NCBI RefSeq assembly: GCF_006438825.1
Contig: NZ_RCZP01000001.1
Coordinates: 249,056 to 313,055, forward strand
Reading direction: 5' to 3'
From: Muricoccus nepalensis
GTDB lineage: Bacteria > Pseudomonadota > Alphaproteobacteria > Acetobacterales > Acetobacteraceae
Length of the DNA: 64,000 bases
Numbering within the stretch: position 1 is the stretch's first letter; each line of letters starts with the position of its first letter. A program made the translations under genes and the position numbers. Shown one piece after another: positions 43,663 to 57,430 of the stretch. Under the pieces are notes generated by a model, which saw nothing but the letters and a program-made list of their open reading frames with translations, was not told the DNA's origin and did not search any database.

Positions 43663-44148
43663 CTACTCGGCGAGCCGCGCGAGAGCGTCGCCGCTCACCC
43701 GCCGCCCGCGCCAGTCGTCGAGCGCCTCGGCGCCCAGGCCCTCGTAGAAATGGATGGCCGGCGCGTTCCAATCCAGCACCTGCCAGTCCAGCCGCGCCCA
43801 GCCGCGCGCCACGGCCAGCCGCGCCAGGTGCTGGAAGAAGGCGCGGCCGATGCCGAGGCCGCGATGGGCGGGCTCGACGAAGATGTCCTCAAGGTGGATG
43901 CCCGGCCGGCCGGTGAAGGTGCTGACGTTGTTGTACCACAGCGCGCCGCCGACCACCCGCCTGCCGACCTCCGCCAGCACGGCGTGCAGCAGGGGCGCCG
44001 GCCCGAAGAGGAGGTCCCGGAAATCCTCCTCCGTCGCGACCGCGCGGTGGAGGAGGCGCTCGTACTCGGCGAGCGCGCGGACGAGGCGCAGCACCTCCGG
44101 CAGGTCCCCGGGCACCGCGTCCCGCAGGGTGAAGGGCGCGCCGCTCAC
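43663..44148 (-). CDS. GNAT acetyltransferase, diamine-acetyltransferase-like
   Basis: 161 aa from a GTG at 44148 that overlaps the upstream TGA (GTGA). The N-terminus FTLRDAVPGDLPEVLRLVRA is typical of GNAT. HLEDIFVEPAHRGLGIGRAF contains the acetyl-CoA pyrophosphate-binding motif, followed by WQVLDWNAPAIHFYEGLGAE. The EDIFVEPAHRG pattern resembles the SSAT/polyamine branch. The acceptor substrate cannot be assigned. It sits inside the pyruvate dehydrogenase operon between a GT-C protein and lpdA, an unusual position. Confidence 0.85.
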   Translation of the reverse strand: MSGAPFTLRDAVPGDLPEVLRLVRALAEYERLLHRAVATEEDFRDLLFGPAPLLHAVLAEVGRRVVGGALWYNNVSTFTGRPGIHLEDIFVEPAHRGLGIGRAFFQHLARLAVARGWARLDWQVLDWNAPAIHFYEGLGAEALDDWRGRRVSGDALARLAE

Positions 44149-45605
44149 GCCGGCCCCTCCCCGGCCGGCGCGACGCGCAGCGCCGGCCAGCGGCGGGCGG
44201 CGAGCGAGAGGATCGCCCAGGCGGCCGCGACCGAAAGCCCCAGCAGGAGCGCGAGGTTGTAGCGCTCCTGGTTCACCGAGGCGCCGGCGTGGACGGCCAG
44301 CATGATCCAGGCCGGCGCGGCGTAGAGGGCCAGCAGCCCGAGCCGCCCGGCCCGGCGCGCCGCCAGCAGGCCAAGCGGCAGCAGCAGCAGGGCCAGCAGC
44401 CCGGCGTCCCGCCCGATCAGGAGGCCCCGCCAGGCGAGCGACAGGGTGGAGGCCGCGTAGGCGACGGGCCGGCCGAGCACCTCCGCCCGGAGCAGGCCCG
44501 GCACTTGGTCCTCCACCGGCCCGGGCGCCTCCAGGGCGTCGTGCCGGCGGTGCTGGCCGATGTCGTAGAGGCTTCCCGGCCGGTTCCAGTCCAGCCGCGC
44601 CACGGTGTCCGCGCCGAAGAGGCGGCTCGCCAACCCGTCGCCGAAGCCGGGCAGCCAGTAGATGAAGGAGGCGCCGAATTCCCGCGGCGTCATCTCGTTG
44701 TAGGCCATCCGCTCGATCAGGACGGCCGGCCCGTAGCCGGCGGTGAGGCCGAAGCGGCCGAGCACCGCCTCGTTCCTCGCGGCCCAGGGCAGGGTGGCCG
44801 CGGCGACGCCGAGCGCGAAGAGGCCCGCCACCGCCAGGCGCCGCCGGCAAACCCGCGGGCGCAGCGCCAGCAGGCCGAGCGCCGCGAGCGCGACGGGCAG
44901 GAGGACGACGTGGCTCGGCCGGGTCAGGAGGAGCAGGCCGAGGAACGCGCCCCCCAGCAGCGCCGCCCCCCGCCGCGCGTCGAGCGCGGCGCGGAGGAAC
45001 AGGAAGGCCGCGCCGGAGAAGAGGAACAGCCCGAGGCTCTCGGTCATCGGCAGGCTCAGCAGGCGGGCGTAGGCGAGGGCCATGGCGAGCCCGATGCCGG
45101 TCGCCAGCCCCGCCGCCGCCAGGCTGCCGGTGACCCGCCGGGCGGCCGCCGTGAGGAAGCCGAGCGCCCCCGCGACGAGGACCATGTTCACGGGCATGAC
45201 CAGCCCGCGATAGGCGGGGCAGCGCGCGGCGGCGTCGCCGGCGGGCAGGTGGCGCACCGTGCAGGCCGCGGCCTCCCGCAGCGCGGGGTCGAGCCGCATC
45301 ACGGCCGCGAGCAGCACGGGGTAGCCGGGCCCGAGGAACATGCCGGGCGGCGGCGGGGCGGTGGCGCTGTCCACCGCGTCGAAGAAGCCGTCCGAGAAGG
45401 TGCCCCAGGTCAGGAGGTCCCAGGCGGTGGAGGTGTAGAAGTAGCCATCGCCGTGGGTGAGGTCGCGCGGGGGCGCGCGCAGCCCGGCCCCGAGCAGGAC
45501 GAGGAGGCAGAGCGCGAAGGCCAGCACCGCCGGCCGCGCCCCCTGCCCCCAGCGGGCGGGACCGAGGGGGGCCGGCACCGTCAGGCCCCCTTGCCGCCCG
45601 CGCAT
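44145..45605 (-). CDS. GT-C-type membrane protein (glycosyltransferase-like)
   Basis: 486 aa integral membrane protein with many hydrophobic segments. After the first helix (ALCLLVLLGAGL) comes an acidic periplasmic loop with DLTHGDGYFYTSTAWDLLTW, the usual place for catalytic Asp residues in GT-C enzymes such as ArnT and PMT. Helices follow to about residue 470. No closer family is recognised and the sugar donor is unknown. It starts 4 nt after the pdhC stop and overlaps the GNAT gene by GTGA, so it is co-transcribed with the pyruvate dehydrogenase genes. A glycosyltransferase role is inferred from topology alone. Confidence 0.6.
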   Translation of the reverse strand: MRGRQGGLTVPAPLGPARWGQGARPAVLAFALCLLVLLGAGLRAPPRDLTHGDGYFYTSTAWDLLTWGTFSDGFFDAVDSATAPPPPGMFLGPGYPVLLAAVMRLDPALREAAACTVRHLPAGDAAARCPAYRGLVMPVNMVLVAGALGFLTAAARRVTGSLAAAGLATGIGLAMALAYARLLSLPMTESLGLFLFSGAAFLFLRAALDARRGAALLGGAFLGLLLLTRPSHVVLLPVALAALGLLALRPRVCRRRLAVAGLFALGVAAATLPWAARNEAVLGRFGLTAGYGPAVLIERMAYNEMTPREFGASFIYWLPGFGDGLASRLFGADTVARLDWNRPGSLYDIGQHRRHDALEAPGPVEDQVPGLLRAEVLGRPVAYAASTLSLAWRGLLIGRDAGLLALLLLPLGLLAARRAGRLGLLALYAAPAWIMLAVHAGASVNQERYNLALLLGLSVAAAWAILSLAARRWPALRVAPAGEGPA

Positions 45606-45609
45606 CGCA

Positions 45610-47001
45610 TCAGAGCATCAGGCTCAGCGGGTCCTCGACGATCGACTTGAAGGTCGCGACCCACTCCGCCGCCAGCGCGCCGTCGATGGCGCGGTGGTCG
45701 ACCGAGAGCGTGACCGTCATCACGGTCGCGACGGCAAGCTGCCCGTCCTTCACCACCGGCCGCTTCTCCCCGGCCGAGACCGCGAGGATGCCGGCCTGGG
45801 GCGGGTTGATGATGGCCGAGAACTCCTTCACCCCGAACATGCCCATGTTCGAGATGGAGAAGCCGCCGCCCTGGAACTCCTCCGGCTTCAGCTTGCCGGA
45901 CTTCGCGCGCGCCGCGAGGTCCTTCATCTCGTTCGAGATGGTGACGAGGCCCTTCTGGTCCGCGCGCCGGATGATCGGCGTGATCAGCCCGTCCGGGATG
46001 GAGACGGCGATGCTGATGTCCACGTCGTCGTAGAGAACCATCGCGTTGTCGGTCCAGGTCGCGTTCGTCGCCGGCAGCTTCCGCAGCGTCGCCGCCGCCG
46101 CCTTGATGACGAGGTCGTTCACCGAGAGCTTGTAGGCGCCCGGCCCATCCTTGGGCGACCGCGCGTTGAGGTCCGCCCGCAGCTTCATCAGCGCGTCGAG
46201 CTCCACGTCGATCGAGACGTAGAAGTGCGGGATGGTCTGCTTCGCCTCCGTCAGGCGGCGCGCGATGACCTTGCGCATGGAGGAGTGCGGCACCGTCTGG
46301 TGCGGGGCCGTGATGACCGGCGCGGGCGCCGCGGGCTTGGGCGCCGGGGCGGGCGCCGCGGCGGGTGCCGCCGGGGCGGCGGCCTGAGGCGCGGGCGCGG
46401 CGGCGGGCTTGGGCGAGGCCTGCGCCGCCTCCACGTCCGCCTTCACGATCCGCCCGCCCGGGCCGGAGCCCTTGAGCGCGCGGAGGTCGAGCCCCGCCTG
46501 CTCCGCCATGCGGCGGGCGAGCGGCGAGACGAAGATGCGCCCGCCGTCATGCCCGTTCGCGAGCGGCGCCGGAGCGCTCGCCTCAGCCTTGGGCGCATCC
46601 GCCCGGACCGGCTGCTCGGCCGCGCCGGCCACCTTGCCCCCGGCGGCCTGCACGCCCTCGAGCGCGGGGCTGGAGGGAGAGGGCGCGGATTCCGTGGCCT
46701 TCGCGGCCGCGGGCGCCGGAGCCCCCGCGGGAGCGGCGGCTCCGGCGGGAACCGCCTCGCCCTCCTCCACCATCACGCCGATGGGCTGGTTGACCTGCAC
46801 GCCCTCGGTCCCGTCGGGCACGAGGATCTTGCCGAGGACGCCCTCGTCGACCGCCTCGAACTCCATCGTCGCCTTGTCGGTCTCGATCTCGCAGATCACG
46901 TCGCCCGACTTGACCTGCTCGCCCTCCTTCTTGAGCCAGCGGGCGAGCGTGCCCTCCGTCATGGTGGGCGACAGGGCGGGCATCAGGATGTTGGTCGCCA
47001 T
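45610..47001 (-). CDS. pdhC: Pyruvate dehydrogenase E2, dihydrolipoamide acetyltransferase
   Basis: Transfers the acetyl group to CoA; 463 aa. The N-terminal lipoyl domain carries Lys43 in [15 protein letters not shown]. An Ala/Pro linker separates it from the peripheral-subunit-binding domain ([20 protein letters not shown]), and a second Ala/Pro linker leads to the catalytic core, which ends with the active-site [13 protein letters not shown]. Domain order and length match alphaproteobacterial PdhC. It is 16 nt downstream of pdhB and followed by the GT-C gene. Confidence 0.95.
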   Translation of the reverse strand: MATNILMPALSPTMTEGTLARWLKKEGEQVKSGDVICEIETDKATMEFEAVDEGVLGKILVPDGTEGVQVNQPIGVMVEEGEAVPAGAAAPAGAPAPAAAKATESAPSPSSPALEGVQAAGGKVAGAAEQPVRADAPKAEASAPAPLANGHDGGRIFVSPLARRMAEQAGLDLRALKGSGPGGRIVKADVEAAQASPKPAAAPAPQAAAPAAPAAAPAPAPKPAAPAPVITAPHQTVPHSSMRKVIARRLTEAKQTIPHFYVSIDVELDALMKLRADLNARSPKDGPGAYKLSVNDLVIKAAAATLRKLPATNATWTDNAMVLYDDVDISIAVSIPDGLITPIIRRADQKGLVTISNEMKDLAARAKSGKLKPEEFQGGGFSISNMGMFGVKEFSAIINPPQAGILAVSAGEKRPVVKDGQLAVATVMTVTLSVDHRAIDGALAAEWVATFKSIVEDPLSLML

Positions 47002-47017
47002 GGTGCGCGCGCCCCTC

Positions 47018-48475
<1,458 letters not shown>

Positions 48476-48476
48476 G

Positions 48477-49511
48477 TCAGCGGGTCTCCACCAGGATATC
48501 GGTCCAGAGCTCGGACTCGTCGGGTTCGGGGCTGGACTGGGCGAACTCGGCGGCGTCAGCCACGATCGCCTTCACCTCGTCGTCCACGGCCTTGAGGTCG
48601 GCCTCGGCGCGACCGCCCTCCAGCAGCAGCTTGCGGACCTGCTCGATGCAGTCGCTCTGCTCGCGCATCTTCTGCACCTCGTCGCGCGTGCGGTACTTCG
48701 CGGGGTCGGACATGGAGTGCCCGCGGTAGCGATAGGTGAGCATCTCCAGCAGGTAGGGACCCTTGCCCTCGCGGCAGTGGGCCACGGCGCGCTCGCCGGC
48801 CTCCTTCACCGCCAGCACGTCCATGCCGTCCACCTGCTCGCCCGGGATGCCCCAGGGCGCGCCGTTCTGGGAGAGGTTCCGGGAGGCAGAGGCGCGCTCC
48901 ACGCTCGTGCCCATGCCGTAGCGGTTGTTCTCGATGACGAAGACGCAGGGCAGCTTCAGCAGCGCCGCCAGGTTGAAGCTCTCGTAGACCTGGCCCTGGT
49001 TGGACGCGCCCTCGCCGAAATAGGCGAGGCTCACCTGCCCGTTCTCGCGGTACCAGTTGGCGAAGGCGAGCCCGATGCCGAGCGAGACCTGCGCGCCGAC
49101 GATGCCGTGCCCGCCGTAGAAGCCCTTCTCGCGCGAGAACATGTGCATGCTCCCGCCCTTGCCCTTGGAGTAGCCGCCGATCCGGCCGGTCAGCTCCGCC
49201 ATCACGCCGCGGGCCTCCATGCCGGTCGCGAGCATGTGGCCGTGGTCGCGGTAGGAGGTGATGACCTGGTCGCCGTCCTGCAGCGTCATCTGCATGCCCA
49301 CCACCACGGCCTCCTGGCCGATGTAGAGGTGGCAGAAGCCGCCGATGAGCCCCATGCCGTAGAGCTGCCCGGCCTTTTCCTCGAAGCGGCGGATGAGCAG
49401 CATCTCGCGGTAGGCGCGGGCGAGGATGCCCTGGTTATGGCCGGCGGCTGGGGCCGCCTGCGTGCCGTTGCCGCCGCGGCGCTTGACCGCGCTTTCCGTC
49501 CCGTTGGCCAT
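48477..49511 (-). CDS. pdhA: Pyruvate dehydrogenase E1 alpha subunit
   Basis: Thiamine-diphosphate-dependent decarboxylase subunit of the complex; 344 aa. [20 protein letters not shown] starts the domain, and the thiamine site is [20 protein letters not shown] with [12 protein letters not shown]. The loop [15 protein letters not shown] is the usual E1-alpha loop near the phosphorylation region of eukaryotic homologues. The ATG at 49511 has an AGGAG site 6 nt upstream. It is the first gene of the pdh-lpd-lip operon. Confidence 0.95.
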   Translation of the reverse strand: MANGTESAVKRRGGNGTQAAPAAGHNQGILARAYREMLLIRRFEEKAGQLYGMGLIGGFCHLYIGQEAVVVGMQMTLQDGDQVITSYRDHGHMLATGMEARGVMAELTGRIGGYSKGKGGSMHMFSREKGFYGGHGIVGAQVSLGIGLAFANWYRENGQVSLAYFGEGASNQGQVYESFNLAALLKLPCVFVIENNRYGMGTSVERASASRNLSQNGAPWGIPGEQVDGMDVLAVKEAGERAVAHCREGKGPYLLEMLTYRYRGHSMSDPAKYRTRDEVQKMREQSDCIEQVRKLLLEGGRAEADLKAVDDEVKAIVADAAEFAQSSPEPDESELWTDILVETR

Positions 49512-49558
49512 GGGCTGCTCCTGGGTTCAAGCCGGCTGGAGAAGCGGCTTCCAAGGGG

Positions 49559-49587
49559 CAGATACGGCCGACGCTGCCGATCAGCAA
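49559..49587 (-). promoter_or_regulatory. Candidate promoter for the pdh operon
   Basis: On the minus strand TTGCTG (49582-49587) and TATCTG (49559-49564) are spaced by 17 nt, about 48 nt upstream of the pdhA start. Both boxes match the consensus at four of six positions. Eye-based prediction. Confidence 0.4.
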
Positions 49588-49631
49588 GTTATAGGACTCG
49601 GCTAAGTCCTTGATGTTGCGCTGCATCATGA

Positions 49632-49648
49632 CGATTCCCAGGGAATCG
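49632..49648. promoter_or_regulatory. Inverted repeat upstream of pdhA (candidate operator)
   Basis: CGATTCCC-A-GGGAATCG is an 8-1-8 perfect inverted repeat in the 217-bp gap upstream of pdhA, 44 nt beyond the candidate -35 box. A TTTTTT run lies 5 nt away on the plus-strand side. The one-base spacer makes a hairpin poor and a dimeric-regulator site more likely. The regulator is unknown. Confidence 0.45.
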
Positions 49649-49728
49649 CTGACTTTTTTGTGAGACAGCCGTCGTTCCCGGCGACTCGGGCCGCCGCCTG
49701 GACGACCGGCGCGACCCCTTCGCCGCGG

Positions 49729-50058
49729 TCAGAAGAGGCGCCGGTCCACCGCGTAAGGCACGATGATCTCGTCCCGGGCGACCACGTTCAGCAGGGCGCG
49801 CGCGCGCTCCTCCAGCATGTCGCGGTCGAGGTGCTCGGCCCGCAGGCCCGCCACCTTGCGCTCCATCGCGTCCCGCTCGGCCTCGGCCTCGGCGAGGACG
49901 ATCCGGGCGGCCGCGATTTCGGCGTTCCGCGTGTCGCGGGCGATGAGGCCGCGCGTGCCGTGCGTCGCGTGGTGGGCGAAGTACCCGCACAGCGCGAAGA
50001 AAATTCCTGGAAGCACCAAGGCTTGCGCCCGGCGCTTCACACCGCTGAAGAAAGCCAA
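49729..50058 (-). CDS. ftsB: Septum formation initiator FtsB/DivIC-like
   Basis: 109 aa from a TTG at 50058, preceded by GGGGAGGGG. A GTG at 50040 is an alternative. A single membrane segment (QALVLPGIFFALCGYFAHHA) is followed by a coiled coil rich in Ala, Arg and Glu (IVLAEAEAERDAMERKVAGL), then LDRDMLEERARALLNVVARD. This matches the FtsB/DivIC family of divisome bitopic proteins that bridge FtsL and FtsQ. It lies between eno and pdhA, as in many alphaproteobacteria. Confidence 0.85.
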   Translation of the reverse strand: MAFFSGVKRRAQALVLPGIFFALCGYFAHHATHGTRGLIARDTRNAEIAAARIVLAEAEAERDAMERKVAGLRAEHLDRDMLEERARALLNVVARDEIIVPYAVDRRLF

Positions 50059-50213
50059 CTGCCCCTCCCCCGAAGAGCTTAGGCTGATCGGAAGTGATCC
50101 CCTGAACGTGAGTAGAAGGGCACCGGCGCTGCCATGCAAGCCGTTTCGCGGCGGCGCGGCATAAATGTCTGGGGACGTTGCGAAAAACACGCGCCCCGCG
50201 GTCTACAGGGGGC

Positions 50214-50236
50214 CGGACGGGGCTCCGCCCCGTCCG
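50214..50236 (-). terminator. Terminator-like hairpin after eno
   Basis: A perfect 10-bp stem (cggacggggc / gccccgtccg) with a 3-nt loop begins 13 nt after the eno stop on the minus strand. A TTTTT run follows about 25 nt later, and the rest lies between eno and ftsB. Termination is plausible but the T-run is not adjacent. Confidence 0.5.
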
Positions 50237-50249
50237 TCGAAGGGACGCG

Positions 50250-52263
<2,014 letters not shown>

Positions 52264-52443
52264 CGGGCGGCTTCCTTTTCCATGGGGCCCACCGGCCGGT
52301 GGGGCGGGTCGGGACCGCCCGGACTTGGGGGGGCCGCCGCCCGGCGTCAAAACCCGGGCGGCGGATAACCGTCATTCACCGGGCGGCATGACATTCCCGT
52401 CATCCCGTCCCGCCGCGGGCGCGACCGTCGCGTTTCCCCGGGC

Positions 52444-52956
52444 ATGCAGACCCCACCGACGATCGCGCGCATCGACGCGCAGGCCGGCTTGCAGCGACGG
52501 GTCTGGCTCGCCTCCCGCATCGCCTGGTGGGCGATGGGGGCGGCGCTGCTGCTGGCCGCCGGCGGCGCCTTCGGGGACGGCCCGCTGGCCGAGGCCGAGG
52601 CGGCGTCCGGGGACGGGTCGGTCACCGTCCGCTACGACCGCTTCCAGCGCTCCGACGCCGGCTCCCCCCTCCTCATCCGCCTCGCGCCGCGGCCGGGCGC
52701 CGCGGGCGAGGCGCGCTTCTGCCTCGACCACGCCTTCTCCCGCGCCTGGCAGGTCACGGAGATCGAGCCGGCCGCGCTCCGGGAGGAGCTGGAGGCGGGC
52801 GGCACCTGCCACGTCGTGCCCCTCGCGGCCGCGGCGCCCGCCGCCCCGGTCATCGGAATCCGGGTCCACCCGCGGCGCGCCGCCCTGCGGGCCGAGGGCG
52901 CGGTCTACCTCCCCGGCGGCGGCGCCGCGCGCGTGGCGGCGCTCGTCTGGCCGTGA
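52444..52956 (+). CDS. Unknown single-membrane-segment protein
   Basis: 170 aa, family not recognised. A membrane segment at about residues 25-42 (IAWWAMGAALLLAAGGAF) follows a 24-residue N-terminal tail. The rest looks periplasmic or exposed: VRYDRFQRSDAGSPLLIRLA, then a Cys in RFCLDHAFSR and another in GGTCHVVPLA, so one disulfide is possible. GTGA overlaps the next gene, a DUF421 protein, which suggests a joint role. I do not assign a function. Confidence 0.6.
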   Translation: MQTPPTIARIDAQAGLQRRVWLASRIAWWAMGAALLLAAGGAFGDGPLAEAEAASGDGSVTVRYDRFQRSDAGSPLLIRLAPRPGAAGEARFCLDHAFSRAWQVTEIEPAALREELEAGGTCHVVPLAAAAPAAPVIGIRVHPRRAALRAEGAVYLPGGGAARVAALVWP

Positions 52957-53411
52957 CCGACATCATCCTCCGCACGGCCGTCGCCTGGCTCGGCCTCACC
53001 GTCCTCCTCCGCCTCTCCGGGCGCCGGACGCTCGGCGAGATGAGCGCGGTGGACCTCGTCGTGCTGCTGATCGCCGGGGACATGATCCAGCAGTCGCTGC
53101 TCGGCGACGACGCCAGCCTCACCAGCGGCTTCGTGGTGATCATCACGCTGCTCACGCTCACCATGGCCTATGCCCGGGCCAAGGCCTCCTGGCCGGGCGC
53201 CGTGCGGCGGCTGGAGGGCGTGCCGACCGTGCTGCTGCGCGACGGCCGGCCGGACGAACGGCAGATGGCGAACAGCCGCGTGGCCCTCGACGAAATCCTC
53301 GAGGCCGCGCGCCTGCAGGGCATCACCGAGCCGGAGGAGATCCGCTTCGCGCTGCTCGAGGTGAGCGGCCAGATCAGCATCATCCCCCGCGCCCCGCCGG
53401 GCCGGGGCTGA
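52953..53411 (+). CDS. DUF421 (YetF/YcaP-like) membrane protein
   Basis: 152 aa from a GTG at 52953 overlapping the preceding TGA. The start VTDIILRTAVAWLGLTVLLR is a membrane segment, followed by LSGRRTLGEMSAVDLVVLLI, a standard motif of the family, and a second hydrophobic stretch. The soluble tail has VPTVLLRDGRPDERQMANSR and LEVSGQISIIPR. The function of the family is not established. It is convergent with kdsA, only 4 nt apart. Confidence 0.85.
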   Translation: MTDIILRTAVAWLGLTVLLRLSGRRTLGEMSAVDLVVLLIAGDMIQQSLLGDDASLTSGFVVIITLLTLTMAYARAKASWPGAVRRLEGVPTVLLRDGRPDERQMANSRVALDEILEAARLQGITEPEEIRFALLEVSGQISIIPRAPPGRG

Positions 53412-53415
53412 AGCG

Positions 53416-55874
<2,459 letters not shown>

Positions 55875-55894
55875 TCATAGCAAGCGTTCGGGCG

Positions 55895-55913
55895 CCGCGG
55901 CCAGGGGCCGCGG
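55895..55913. terminator. GC hairpin between secG and pyrG
   Basis: CCGCGGCC / GGCCGCGG with a 3-nt loop is a perfect 8-bp stem in the 101-bp gap. It may be a secG terminator or a weak control element; no T-run or leader peptide is present. Confidence 0.35.
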
Positions 55914-55966
55914 ACGCAGGAGTGGCATGCGCCGCCCCGCCTTGCGGCAGGGTGGGCGACGACGGG

Positions 55967-56332
55967 CTAGTTGGTGGGCACGGCCGGCGCCGGCGGCAGC
56001 GCGGGCAGGCTCGGCGCGGCCGGGGCGGTGCCGGCGGCGCCCGCGGGGGCCGTGCCGGGCGCGGCGGAGGGCGGCGGCGCGTCGAAGATGGAGCGCTGGC
56101 GCCCGGTGCCCTGGTTCAGCAGGCCGAGCGCGAGGGCGAGCGCCATGAAGATCGCGGCCAGCACCCCGGTCGCCCGCGTCAGCAGGTTGGCGGTGCCCCG
56201 GCCCGTCATGAAGTTGCCCATGCCCTGGGAGGAGCCGATCCCCAGCCCCCCGCCCTCGCTGCGCTGGAGCAGCACCACCCCGATGAGGGCGGCGGCGACG
56301 AAGAAGTGCAGGACGAGGAGGACGGTGATCAT
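55967..56332 (-). CDS. secG: Preprotein translocase subunit SecG
   Basis: Inner-membrane subunit that assists SecYEG; 121 aa. Two membrane helices (MITVLLVLHFFVAAALIGVV and VLAAIFMALALALGLL) surround LLQRSEGGGLGIGSSQGMGN. The last 40 residues are a Pro/Ala-rich tail. It lies 117 bp downstream of tpiA on the same strand, a common pairing. Confidence 0.92.
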   Translation of the reverse strand: MITVLLVLHFFVAAALIGVVLLQRSEGGGLGIGSSQGMGNFMTGRGTANLLTRATGVLAAIFMALALALGLLNQGTGRQRSIFDAPPPSAAPGTAPAGAAGTAPAAPSLPALPPAPAVPTN

Positions 56333-56449
56333 GGCGGCCGGGTTCTAGACCCGTTGCATCCCCGGGGGGAAGGGCAAAGCCCTGCCCGAGGAGAAGGGCC
56401 CAGGCCCCGCCAAGGGGAAGGGGAGGCCCTCCCGGGCGAAAACCCGTCG

Positions 56450-57208
56450 TTACGCCGGCACCGCGGCCGCGATGCCCAGGAAATCCGCGGCCTTCAGGCT
56501 CGCGCCCCCGACCAGCGCCCCGTCCACGTTCGGCAGGGCAAGGATGCCTGCCGCGTTGGAGGGCTTCACCGAGCCGCCGTAGAGAAGCCGCAGCGTCTCG
56601 CCCTGCCCCGGGAAGCGCGCCGCGATCTCCGCCCGCATCCGGGCGTGCATGGCCGCGATGTCGGCCTCGGTCGGCGTGCGGCCGGTGCCGATCGCCCAGA
56701 CGGGCTCGTAGGCCACCACCCCCTTGGCGACCGCGAATCCCTCCGGCAGCGAGCCCGCCATCTGCGCCGCGACCACCGCCTCGGCCTCCCCCGAATCGCG
56801 CTGCGCCTCGGTCTCGCCGACGCAGACGACCGGGATCAGCCCGGCCTCGATCGCCGCCTCCGCCTTGGCCCGCACCAGCGCGTCCGTCTCGCCCCGGTCC
56901 GCCCGGCGCTCAGAATGGCCGAGGATGACGTAGCCGCAGCCGGCATCCGCCAGCATCGCCGCCGAGACGTCCCCCGTGTGGGCGCCGTTCGGCTCCGCCG
57001 CGCAGTCCTGCCCGCCGATGCCCACGGCCTTCCAGCCCATGGAGGCCGCCGCGACGTGCAGGTGGACGAAGGGCGGGCAGATCAGCAGGTCGGCGCCCCC
57101 CACCGCGTCCAGCCCGGCGCGAACGCCCTCGGCCAGGGCCGCGGCCTCGCGCAGCGTGCCGTTCATCTTCCAGTTGCCGGCGATGAGGGGACGGACTCCG
57201 GGGGTCAT
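56450..57208 (-). CDS. tpiA: Triosephosphate isomerase
   Basis: Interconverts DHAP and glyceraldehyde-3-phosphate; 252 aa from the ATG at 57208. Motifs are [32 protein letters not shown] (catalytic His), [17 protein letters not shown] (catalytic Glu) and [17 protein letters not shown]. It is divergent from ppiD; the 222-bp gap holds short repeats (57326-57361). No clear Shine-Dalgarno is visible. Confidence 0.96.
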   Translation of the reverse strand: MTPGVRPLIAGNWKMNGTLREAAALAEGVRAGLDAVGGADLLICPPFVHLHVAAASMGWKAVGIGGQDCAAEPNGAHTGDVSAAMLADAGCGYVILGHSERRADRGETDALVRAKAEAAIEAGLIPVVCVGETEAQRDSGEAEAVVAAQMAGSLPEGFAVAKGVVAYEPVWAIGTGRTPTEADIAAMHARMRAEIAARFPGQGETLRLLYGGSVKPSNAAGILALPNVDGALVGGASLKAADFLGIAAAVPA

Positions 57209-57325
57209 GGGCACACACTCTCTCTCGTCGTTGGCTCTCGGCGTCGGGCGCTCCCGCCGCGTATCGGCCGGGGGCGGGTTTGGCAACCGGGCGCGCCGCC
57301 GCCCGGCACCGGGCGTCCGCCACGG

Positions 57326-57361
57326 CATCCGGCCTCGCATCCGGCCTCGCATCCGGCATGG
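57326..57361. repeat. 12-bp tandem repeat in the tpiA-ppiD gap
   Basis: The unit catccggcctcg occurs twice in full and a third time with three mismatches (catccggcatgg). It lies in the largest gene-free gap of the window. The remainder of the gap (57209-57430) is GC-rich with no other structure I can support. Confidence 0.6.
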
Positions 57362-57430
57362 GCGTTTGGCATCGGGCGCCGGTTGCGGTAGGGGCAGCGC
57401 CTCAACCCGCCTCCCTGCAGGTCTCCCGCC

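Noticed and set aside
49435..49629. 64-codon frame upstream of and overlapping pdhA
   Set aside because: No good ribosome-binding site and out of frame with pdhA; kept only as part of the pdhA upstream-region finding.
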